Source of the DNA: Tiliqua scincoides
Lineage: Eukaryota > Chordata > Lepidosauria > Squamata > Scincidae
Direction of reading: 5' to 3'
DNA length: 64,000 bases
Assembly: GCF_035046505.1 (NCBI RefSeq)
Contig: NC_089826.1
Location: 3,886,501-3,950,500 of the forward strand
Shown here: piece after piece, positions 11,551-20,600 of the stretch
Layout: the number at the start of each line of letters is the position of its first letter
How positions within the stretch are numbered: the first letter of the stretch is position 1
Made by a program: the position numbers and the translations under genes
The notes under the pieces: generated by a model
Told to the model about the DNA's origin: nothing
The model's database searches: none
The model's input: only the letters and a program-made list of their open reading frames with translations

Positions 11551-11615
11551 TATGAGGGTTGGTACGAAAGTATTGCCTCCTGGTTTTTATTTTTTTAATT
11601 TCTAATCTGGCACTG
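11551..11615 (+). mobile_element. mariner-type terminus
   Basis: TGAGGGTTGGTACGAAAGTA, preceded by TA, strongly resembles mariner terminal inverted repeats, which typically read GGTTGGTNCNAAAGTAATTG. Only one end was found and there is no transposase frame. Confidence 0.4.
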
Positions 11616-11688
11616 CATATTGTTGTGAGTTTAACTGGGTGCTCACTAGATTTGTTTCACCATATGGAGTGGCAATGCAAGTGCATTG

Positions 11689-11915
11689 CAGTGGCATAGC
11701 TAGAGGGGGTGCAAAGCACTCCGTTTTGCAGGGAGCCTCAGCACAGCATGCTAGCGGCCCCGCCCCTTGGTGGTGGGAGCAAAACAGAGGCATTTGCTTC
11801 CTCACTGGGTAACCCAGATATACTGTACACCCAGCCCAGTGGCGTAGCTAGAGGGGGTGCAAAGCACTAAGTTTTGCAGGGAGCTTCACTGCAGTGTGCA
11901 AGTGGCTGCTCTGAT
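11689..11915. mobile_element. Two truncated family A MITEs in tandem
   Basis: CAGTGGCATAGCTAGAGGGG begins at 11,689 and CAGTGGCGTAGCTAGAGGGG at 11,837. Both keep only left-half sequence. The 13 bases before the second copy (TGTACACCCAGCC) are identical to those before the copy at 14,147. Confidence 0.7.
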
Positions 11916-12520
11916 ATAAAGGATTTCATCACTGTTCTCTCCCACTCCCCACTCTAATTCAAAGCAATGTTGCTGTAATTCTGCAATATTTTAAAGTTGC
12001 TATACAGATATTTTAAATCAGATTTTTCTGAAATGTGGGCAGACTATGCCCCTCGCAAAGTACAATCTCCATGCCTAACTTCATTTTGACCAAACAAATT
12101 ATCTTGATTTTATGATGTATAGATTATATCCAGATTTTCTAATGACGAAATGGAACAAAGTCATTGTGTTCAGTGAAACTAACTCCCTCCTTGGTGAGCA
12201 TGCACAGGGCTGCAGCCTGAAAGACAACAGAGTGACTCTGAAATCATTCTGATCCTGACAGGCAGTGATCCAGCTCTACTAATGACACAACCTCCAGGCC
12301 TTTGAGTTTCATGTCATGGTTGACATGTGATATTAAAAAAAACAACAGCAATAGACTGGATTGCAAAATGGATTGCTTCAATCCATTCAGTGGACAAATT
12401 GCATTTGCCAGTCTAGCACTTCAACAGGTGTCTGGAGGCTCCACCATAAATCACCATTGGTTCTTTTCTCCAGTGAACCAAGAAAAGTCTTCAGTAACAG
12501 CCTGGTCCTGTGTGTGTTTC
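11916..12520. other. Non-coding DNA, nothing recognised
   Basis: No exon or repeat could be supported here. Confidence 0.35.
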
Positions 12521-12521
12521 C

Positions 12522-12872
12522 TTTGAATTGAGTGTTGGGAGAGTTAGGACAGACAAAAGAAAATATTTCTTTACCCAGCATGTAATTAATCTGTGGAACT
12601 CCGTGCCACTGGATGTGGTGATGGCATCTGGCCTTGATGCCTTTAAGACGGGATCATACAAAAGTCCATCACACCCTCTAATGTGTGCAAACTCCTGATT
12701 GCACAGTACGCTACCTCAAAAGGCCAGATGCAAGGGAGGGCACCAGGATGCAGGTCTCTTGTTGGCTTGTGTGCTCCCTGAGGTGTTTGGTTGGACACAG
12801 TGAGATACAGGAAGCTGGATTCGATGGGGCTTTGGCTTGATCCAGCAAGGAGGCTTTTCTTATTTTCTTATG
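12522..12872 (+). mobile_element. CR1-type LINE 3' end
   Basis: It encodes the degenerate C-terminus of the reverse transcriptase ORF (SVGRVRTDKRKYFFTQ, then LWNSVPLDVVMASGLDAF). This is followed by the 3' UTR (GAGGGCACCAGGATGCAGGT) and the terminal TTCTTATTTTCTTATGG tail, a variant of the TTCTTATGTTCTTATG tail of the other copies. Confidence 0.8.
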
Positions 12873-12916
12873 GAAATAAACCTCATTGATAAGGATGATG
12901 AAGATGATGAGGATGA

Positions 12917-13302
12917 TGGGCAGGAGGTCTGGTCTAGAGGGTAGAGCCTCTAGACATCAGAAGGTCTCCAGGTTGAGAACACTGGTAGCTCCCTGAACGG
13001 CAAGACCTTGAAGCAGCTGACAAGCTGGGCCAAGTTATTCCATCTGCTCTGAGCAAAGAAGTGTCTTGGCTGCCCTCCATGTGGGAGGCACTGGAGGCCA
13101 GAAGTGAGATCAGATTCAGAAGATCCATCTGAAATCTGGTTGGTTCTTGAAAGAGAGAACCTCTATGACTGTAAAAATCCCCTTGAGGGATTTAGAAGCA
13201 CCTGCCTATGTAAACCACCTTGAATAAAGTCAGAGGAGTAATCCGATGACCAGAAAGGCAGTATATAAATACCAAGTTATTATGATGATGATGATGATGA
13301 TG
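12917..13302 (+). mobile_element. tRNA-derived SINE (A/B-box type)
   Basis: It starts GGGCAGGAGGTCTGGTCTAG with an A-box-like GGTCTAGAGGGTAGAGCC. It ends with GTAAACCACCTTGAATAAAG, AGAAAGGCAGTATATAAATA and a (GAT)n tail. A better preserved copy lies at 24,041-24,396. Confidence 0.7.
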
Positions 13303-13339
13303 ATATACCATTTTTTCAACACAGAAACAAGTCACACCA

Positions 13340-13490
13340 CGGGAACAAGTGGCTCTGCGGAACCTCCAGGTTCAGAAGCAGTATACCTCTCTGAGAATCA
13401 GTTGGAAGAGGGGAGAGCTTCTGCCCTCCTCTTGTGTCTGGGGACTTCCCGAAGGTATCTTGCTAGCCACGAGTGGGGGTGGGCAGGGTG
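13340..13490 (+). mobile_element. LINE 3' tail fragment, old
   Basis: AGAATCAGTTGGAAGAGGGG and TCTTGTGTCTGGGGACTTCC resemble the 3' UTR of older CR1/L3 elements (the 'atcagttgctggggatcac' block). Weak. Confidence 0.3.
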
Positions 13491-13624
13491 TTGGCCTTAG
13501 GGACCCTTTGGCCCTGTCCAGTAGCAGGGCTGCAATAGGGCTTAAGCCAACTGCAGGCTTCCTTTGTCTCCCTCCCTCCGGGTAAAGCTGGACCAGGCGA
13601 GGCTGCTAGTTTTGTACTGACCCC

Positions 13625-13900
13625 CTACAAAGCTTTGCACGAAGCTGACAGTGGGGAAAAAAGGGAACGCAGCAAGCAAGCGGGGAGGGTGCGGAAGGCA
13701 GGCGCGCGTCTTAGCCAATCTTGTCCTCCGAGCCCTGTAATTGACAAGGTGCCGACGAATCGGACTATCGGAAATTCACCGAAGGGGGCGGGCTCAGAAC
13801 GTTCCCCGGGAGGAGGTGCCAAAGGTCTCTGCCCGCTCCGGCTGTCTCCAAGGTTCCATTTTCATCGGACTTTTTTCCGCTCTGGGGGAATTAAGATCAG
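13625..13900 (+). promoter_or_regulatory. MAVS: Probable MAVS promoter and non-coding exon 1
   Basis: This GC-rich, non-repetitive stretch lies 3.6 kb upstream of the first MAVS coding exon. It has a CCAAT box (AGCCAATCTT near 13,713) and a GC box (AGGGGGCGGGC near 13,784). It ends with a donor-like ATCAG|GTAACG at 13,900/13,901. The first coding exon has an acceptor (CCTCACCTAG|G at 17,525/17,526) 13 bases before its ATG, so at least one upstream untranslated exon is required. This is the best local candidate; the CpG island at 5.33-6.06 kb is the alternative. Confidence 0.5.
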
Positions 13901-14146
13901 GTAACGGGGGGAGGGGGAGTCAAGCAGTCTGCAGGTGACTTGGATCCTGGGGGGCTTGCAGGTACAGCTTCCTCCCTCCCTCCAGCAGGAGGAGCTGACT
14001 TTAGGGGAATTCCTTCCTGGTGATACTCCGGTTTCACTTTCAGCTGGAGTGTTTGGTGCTGTTGGAAGGGGGAAAAAAATGCTTTCCTTAACAGGCTGAT
14101 TCAGACGATCGCGAGTTAGTGGCCCTCCCATTTTGTACACCCAGCC

Positions 14147-14392
14147 CAGTGGCGTAGCTAGAGGGGGAGACAGCGCGCCGCTGGGTCAGTGGGGTAGATA
14201 GAGGGGGTGCAAAGCACTCCGTTTTGCAGGGAGCCTCACCGCAGCGTGCAAGCAGCCCCTGCTCCCAGGAGCGAATGCCTCCGTTTTGCTCCCCCTCCTT
14301 GGAATGGCTCCAAGGTGCAGGGGTCGCTTGCACGCCGCGGTGAGGCTGCCTGCAAAACGGAGAGCTTTGCACCCCCTCTAGCTACGCCACTG
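14147..14392. mobile_element. Foldback hAT MITE (family A)
   Basis: CAGTGGCGTAGCTAGAGGGG opens and CTCTAGCTACGCCACTG closes the element. A second internal start (CAGTGGGGTAGATAGAGGGG at 14,187) shows a terminal duplication or nested copy. The flanks ACCCAGCC and ATCCAGCT could be a diverged target duplication. Confidence 0.8.
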
Positions 14393-14544
14393 ATCCAGCT
14401 GTCCACTGTCTCCTCCTCTCTGTGAATGTTTGTGGCAACTGTTTAGTCAGAACTGCTGATGGGGGGGGGGGGATGGACAGGGAAGAAACCTGGGGAAGAA
14501 GAAGCATGAATTGCCCCTGTCTTGGGATGTCAGCCTGTACAGGG

Positions 14545-15370
14545 AAATAAATGGGTTCTGAGCTGTCTGTGACAGATCAGGAGAGAGATCTTGGGGTGGT
14601 GGTGGACAGGTCGATGAAAGTGTTGGCCCAATGTGCGGCGGCAGTGAAGAAGGCCAATTCTATGCTTGGGATCATTAGGAAGGGTATTGAGAACAAAACA
14701 GCTAATATTATAATGCCGTTGTATAAATTGATGGTAAGGCCACACCTGGAGTATTGTGTCCAGTTCTGGTCGCCACATCTCAAAAAGGACATAGTGGAAA
14801 TGGAAAAGAGAGCAACTAAGATGATTGCTGGGCTGGGGCACCTTCCTTATGAGGAAAGGCTACTGCGTCTGGGCCTCTTCAGCCTAGAAAAGAGGCTCCT
14901 GAGGGGGGACATGATTGAGACATACAAAATTATGCAGGGGAAGGATGAAGTGGATAGAGAGATGCTCTTTACACTCTCACATAACACCAGAACCAGGGGA
15001 CATCCACTAAAATTGAGTGTTGGGAGAGTTAGAACAGACAAAAGAAAATATTTCTTTACTCAGCGTGTGGTTGGTCTGTGGAACTCCTTGCCACAGGATA
15101 TGGTGACAGCATCTGGCTAGATGCCTTTAAAAGGGGACTGGACAAGTTTCTGGAGGAAAAATCCATTATGTGTTACAGGCCGTGATGTGTCTGTGCAACC
15201 TCCTGATTTTAGAAATGGGCTATGTCAGAATGCCAATGCAAGGGAGGGCACCAGGATGCAGGTCTCTTGCTGTCTTGTGTGCTCCCTGGGGCATTTGGTG
15301 GGCCGCTGTGAGATACAGGAAGCTGGACTAGATGGGCCTATGGCCTGATCCAGTGGGGCTGTTCTTATGT
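14545..15370 (+). mobile_element. CR1-type LINE, longest copy in window
   Basis: About 190 codons are open and match the C-terminal part of the CR1 reverse transcriptase ORF. Landmarks are LGVVVDRSMKVLAQCAAAVK, LYKLMVRPHLEYCVQFWSP, then SLEKRLLRGDMIETYKIM and FFTQRVVGLWNSLPQDMV. The frame ends just before the usual DAFKRGLDKF segment, which continues in another frame. The catalytic FADD box and the endonuclease are missing, so this is a 5'-truncated copy. It ends with CAGTGGGGCTGTTCTTATGT. Confidence 0.9.
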
Positions 15371-15417
15371 AAAGAAAATCAAGTGGCTGTTGGAATTAGA
15401 ACCTGGTATATAAGAAA

Positions 15418-15560
15418 AGTCTTGCTGGATCTGGCCCACAGGGGCCATTGGGCCCAGCATTGGGTTTCCCTCAGTGCGCCCCCCACAGCTGCTTCTGGGA
15501 AGATTCTGCTGAACCATCCCCGTTGCTCCCTGCCACTGGAATTCAGAAGCATCCGTTCTC
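15418..15560 (-). mobile_element. CR1-type LINE tail, minus strand
   Basis: CTTGCTGGATCTGGCCCACA and CCATTGGGCCCAGCATTGGG are the reverse complement of the CR1 3' tail. The copy is diverged. Confidence 0.5.
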
Positions 15561-15589
15561 TGTTACTTCCTTGGAAAAAACTGGGATAA

Positions 15590-15945
15590 AATTAATGAAC
15601 AGGCAGGGAGGAAGCAGCTTCTGGTGTTACATGTTGGCTCTCTGACTTTCGGATTTGGAGGGCTGCGCATAGTCTGGCCTGCTCCCCTGGCCGCAAGTGC
15701 CAGAGGGCCCTTCCAGATGAGCTCTGTTGAACCACAGAAGCGCAGTCCTGACTTGTTTATTGTGGCTGACCCAGCCTCTGTTCTTCAAGGTTGTGGTTCT
15801 GCTTTGCTGTCAGTCTTGTTTCAGTTCCATGCTTCCTCCACAGAGCTCAAGGCTTTGGATGGGGTTTTCCTACTTTATCCTCTAACCCATTTTCCTTACC
15901 TGTATCTGTAATAAATAAATAAACTTTGTTGCAAAAAACAAAACA
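15590..15945 (+). repeat. Possible retroposed transcript end with A-rich tail
   Basis: AATAAA signals (15,911-15,924) are followed within about 20 bases by an A-rich tract (about 15,934-15,951). This looks like the 3' end of a retroposed RNA. The upstream 300 bases match nothing I recognise, and no clear flanking duplication was found. Confidence 0.25.
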
Positions 15946-16404
15946 AAAAAGGAAACTGTTACAAAGTATCTTTGAGGTCATTAATGACCAGAAGTTATGT
16001 GCAAGATCCAACATCCTCCTGTGCCTGCATTGTCATGCAAACCTTATTTAAATGTAATTTTATCTTGTTATTTGGGGGCTTAGTATTCCCCAAATAATGT
16101 ATGCTTCTCCTCTACAGGAGAGTTCATGTGGTTCTCTAAAGTCCCTGCTTACAAGCTAGGCTGCTCCCCTTACCCTGCAGACCAATGTTCCTGCTGGTTG
16201 TTTTTTTATATATATATACATACAATGAAGGAGTGTGGGCCAGGGGAGATGTCCCATCCTCATGGTGCTCTCTGAGTGTGTGAGAAGAGGTTGGTGTCAA
16301 GGAAAAAACAGAATACTGAAACATGCCCCCAGACTCACTCCCAGGCATGTCTATTTTGGAAGCACACAGGAGGACATTTCATGGTACAAGCAGTTAGCAT
16401 AGAA

Positions 16405-16830
16405 CAAGGGTGTCCAGACTTTTTGGCAGGAGGGCCAAAACATCTCTCTGACACTGTGTAGGGGGCTGAGAGGAAAAAAGAATTAATTTACAATTCAAAT
16501 TTGAATAAATTTACATAAATAAATATATTAGAGATGGAACTTATATGAATGAATGAAGGTCTTGCAATAGCTTGTGGCCTACTAAAGACCTTGCACAAAG
16601 CAAGGTTGGCCTTTCCTTTGCTGCTGCTGCAGCATCACATACATGAAACAGCAAGCAGTGGAGAGAGCCCTAGTTCCACAGCTCACGCAAGAGGTAAAAC
16701 TGTTGCACTCACGCTGACAGCAGTCTCCAGAAGGCCTGAAGCTCATTGGAGACTAGGGGCTCCTTGAGGGCCGGATTTGGAGTCCCCAAGGGCCATAAGT
16801 GGCCCCCGGGCCGGGGTTTGGGCACCCCTG
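16405..16830. mobile_element. Non-autonomous hAT element (family C)
   Basis: The left end CAAGGGTGTCCAGACTTTTT and right end GGGTTTGGGCACCCCTG are imperfect inverted repeats. The 8-bp target duplication GCATAGAA is perfect (16,397-16,404 and 16,831-16,838). The interior is closely similar to 53,959-54,401. It inserted against the ATAGAATCATAGAAT tail of the CR1 copy that follows. Confidence 0.9.
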
Positions 16831-17140
16831 GCATAGAATCATAGAATGTTAGAAGGGGGAGGGGAACACACGCACCTTGGACGTCATCTAATCCAACTGC
16901 CTGCTCAGTGCAGCATCCCTGACAGGTGGCTATCCAACCTCTGCTTGAGCACTTCCAGCAAGAAGAGCCCGTCACTGTCAGGCAGACTGTTCTAGTGCTG
17001 GACAGTGCTTTCAGTTTGGAAATTCTTCCTCAAGGCTAGCCTAAATCTTAAAATGTGGTGACCAGAACTGGATGTGGTGTTCCAAGTGAGGCCTGACTAG
17101 TGCTGAATAGAACAGAACAGTTACTTCTTGTAATCTGGCC
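16831..17140 (-). mobile_element. CR1 LINE 3' end, minus strand
   Basis: It begins with ATAGAATCATAGAATG, the reverse complement of the classical CR1 octamer tail. CATCTAATCCAACTGCCTGC and CTTGAGCACTTCCAGCAAG follow. This is a different, older CR1 subfamily from the TTCTTATG-tailed copies. Confidence 0.85.
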
Positions 17141-17152
17141 TTTTGTGTGCTG

Positions 17153-17359
17153 CAGTGGTGTAGCTAGAGGGGGTGCAAAGCACTAGGTTTTGTAGGGAGC
17201 CTCACCACAGCATGCAAGTGGCCCCCCCTTTGGAGTCATTCCGGGCCATAAGAGCAAAATGGAGGCGCCTGTACGAATGGCTCCAAAGGGATGGGGCTCC
17301 TCGCGCACTGTGGTGAAGCTCCCTGCTAGTTCTTTGCACCCCCTCTAGCTACGCCACTG
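17153..17359. mobile_element. Foldback hAT MITE (family A)
   Basis: Ends CAGTGGTGTAGCTAGAGGGG and CTCTAGCTACGCCACTG. The target duplication GTGTGCTG / GTGTACTG (17,145-17,152 and 17,360-17,367) has one mismatch and supports hAT ancestry. It lies 180 bases upstream of the first MAVS coding exon. Confidence 0.85.
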
Positions 17360-17538
17360 GTGTACTGCAAGGTTAACCTGGCTGCCTCTTCGCTGTTAGT
17401 TCAAAGGTCTGAGGAATGGATCTCGGGTCGCTGTGTGGTTCTCTCCTTGTGGCACGTGTAAAATTGGAGCTCTGTTCAGTCTCAAGCAAAAAGAACTGTT
17501 TTCTTCCTATGCTTCCCTCACCTAGGAACTAAATAACA

Positions 17539-17658
17539 ATGTCGTTTGCTGAAGATAAGGTGAAAGAGTATATCAGATACAAGTTGGCAAGTTGGCAGGA
17601 TCGCATCGATGTCTGCCAGATGCTAGATCCCCTGCCCTGCCTCACTGAGATTGACAAG
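17539..17658 (+). CDS. MAVS: MAVS coding exon 1 (CARD, first part)
   Basis: Codes residues 1-40 (ends PLPCLTEIDK, like human LPCLTARD). The acceptor is at 17,525/17,526 and the donor AAG|GTAAAC at 17,658; it ends in phase 0. Confidence 0.93.
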
Positions 17659-20600
17659 GTAAACTTTCAGATTTCCTCTTGCTTTCTAAGGTTTTTAACT
17701 TGCAATAATTAGAAAGTTTAAGACTTTTTTTTTTAATTCAAAGAGGCTTTTAATTGTTGACACCTTGGGCTGGCACTTTTTAACGAATGAGATTTGAACT
17801 GGTGATTCATTTGGGTCTGATTGGTTTGATTATTTTCATTGTTTTAGGTTTTAATGTTTTAATATTGTTTGTTCTTTTATGGGGTAAGCTGCCATGGGTG
17901 CACCTTTGGGTGGTAGAAAGGTGGGATAAAAATTCATTAATTAAATAAATTAAATTAAATCACATTTTTAGCCCTGCAGATTTGGCAGATGGGCAAAGCC
18001 TTGCAAGTTCTCAGTGCTGAATCAGATTTCTGGAAAGTGCTGAGGCTTTTGGGTGCGAATACACTTCTGGAACACCGTGCTTGCAGTCTAGGAGTGCTCC
18101 AGGACCCAGCGATGCTCTTGGGTGCTCATGTGGCATTGGTCTCCAGGAGTGCTTTTTATATGCTTTGGTTGGTTTGCCAGATGTTGGGTCCTTCCCTGGA
18201 AAAAGCAAATCTGGTCTTGGACATAATGAATGGAAATTAATATTTTTGCAACAGGCTGAATATTCCTCCCAGCTCAACAATTCCAGCTCTAACTACACAT
18301 TTTACAACTGCTGTGGCATTTCAGGGAAGAAGTTTGTCTTCTGACTTCACAAGCGCCAGCCAAATCAGTACCATTCCAAGCTATTTTTTCTTTGGTACTG
18401 GCACCATGCTGCAAACCTGAGAGGATGTTCCTCAGAGGTCATCCGAGGAGAGGAAGAGAAGCGTTCGTACTGAACGCAGCAGAAGCACTTCCACCCCAGC
18501 CCCATGGCTCCAAAAATGTTCCTTTTATTCTCAACAGTAGTATTTAGAGCTGGAGATGTTGTGCCTGAACTGCAACCGTTTTGTATTGTGTGACAAATGC
18601 TGAGCATGGATTCTAAAATGGGGCCTTATCAAACGGACTGTGGCTCTTCTCTCCCTCTCTTTTCACTGGCTTGAGTCTGAACCTCATATCTGCATGTTTC
18701 CCACTGTTACAGCAAGAGATCAGAGCATCTGTGGACAGGTTTGGGAACAACCGCTCTGTGTGGGACTTCTTTGACCATCTCAAACGACGGCGAGGCTGGC
18801 TGCAGGAGCTCCTATGCGCTCTTCGTGAGACTCGTTTAGGAGACATTGCAGACGATATCCAGCTTGTTTATGAGAAACATCAAGTCAGTAAGTTATCTTT
18901 TTAAAATTTTTGTATTCTCTTGCCAGCAGTGCTGCTTTTGTGTTTCTTTGCTTAAATGGAGCGCCAGTTCAGGCATATGAAGGCCACTTTGTAGTGGCCA
19001 CTGTAAACCATACCTGAGGTCACTTCTAGGTTGGCTTACTCTGAAAGGTACTCTACACCAGGTAGTCTGCACCAGGAGAGTACAGGGGTTTGTAAAAGCT
19101 CTTCAAGTGGAGCTGGATACAGAGAACATGAGATATTTTCAATGAGTGGTGCTGGTTTCTGTTATATGGTCTGGGAATAGGCTGCTTTAAGGCTTTAATG
19201 AATAGGCTGTCATCTCTCCCCCGCATGACTTAACAGCATGAGTCCCCTTAGAAGAGTTAAAATCTTGATGAGGGGGGAAGAGAAAGCGGTGACAAGGGTG
19301 GTTCAGAACCCCTGCCCACTGCTTGTGAAGCCCTTCCTCTGCTGCAAGGCAAACTTCGGGTGCCTTGGGACAGGCAGAGGGGATAGCAGCAGAGGCAGTT
19401 TTGGTCAATATGGTTGTTTGCAAAGCCTCAAGTGTTTGGGGATGTTCACTTGGAATGTGCAAGAATCCTCTTTTGAGCCAGGTTTCCCCTCGCCGGTACC
19501 TCTTTAAGCTATGTCTAAAGAGTGGCCACAGAAACACCACCTTGCAAGGAAGAGGAGAAAGAAAGGTTTTATGATTTTATATTTTATCACCATGTTGGTA
19601 TACTTTGATTGATGTGAAATGCCTTGGAAGCCAAAAGGCATGATAAAAATATCCTAAATAAATAATATGTACCCTGCCTGGAAGAGTAATAGGAGCAATC
19701 CAAAACTAGTAGGATTGCAGGAGGCCCAGGCATCAATCCAGTCTGCATACACCTAAAGTCTTCAAACACGCTATGTTAATTTTTCAATCTATCAATTGAT
19801 ATGTGATTAACATCAGCAGTGGTGTAGCTACCTCTTGTGCTGGCCTGGGGGACACCTCCGAGTGCCCCCCCGCCCAACTGACCTGGATGTAATTGCAGTG
19901 ACGTGATGACATCAGCACAATCCAGTTGTGCCCCGCTTCCTGAGGCCCTGCCCACTTTGAGCGGCCTGGAGCCCCCTAACCCTGCATGCCCCTCAGGGCT
20001 ACTCCTCCCCCAAGTGCCATAAAGTGCACTTTATGCCGGATCAGACCCCTGATCATCTAGGCCTGAACTGCTGACACCGACTAACATCAGTGCTCCAGGG
20101 CCTCAGGCAGGGGACTTTCCCGGCCCTACCTGGATATGCTGCTAGGGATTTTCTGTGCACAAAACAGGTGCTCTTCCACTGAGCACTGGCCCCTCCCAGT
20201 AAATAACTGCAGAGATTGATTGCCACTCTCTGGGATTTAGAAGTACTGAGAAGCATCCCCCAAATAATCTTCTGCTGCATGCCCTATTTAGGGTTCAGTG
20301 CTTGATGTTGAGTGAGCACATGGAGTCTTGGCCTGTGGGCTCAGGTTCATTCTCAAGTGGTATGTGGTCATAGGCTGGTGTTTAGTTTGTTTTTAATCCA
20401 GTGGAGCAACGATCTGCAAGGCTGTACATCTGTAGCAGAAATATTGTCCCAAGCACCCAGTGTGTGCAGATTTAATTGACTAGAAGTCATGCCAACTCTG
20501 AATCAACTCTGGTTCCTTTAATTACAGGGTGGCCTTCAAGGCTTTGGTTCCTTCCATGGTCAGCTGCTCACCTGCAGTGGTTCACCATTAGGGGCATTAT

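Noticed and set aside
14551-15120. 189-residue frame as a host gene
   Set aside because: It is the C-terminal part of a CR1 reverse transcriptase ORF in a 5'-truncated LINE, repeated in pieces across the window.
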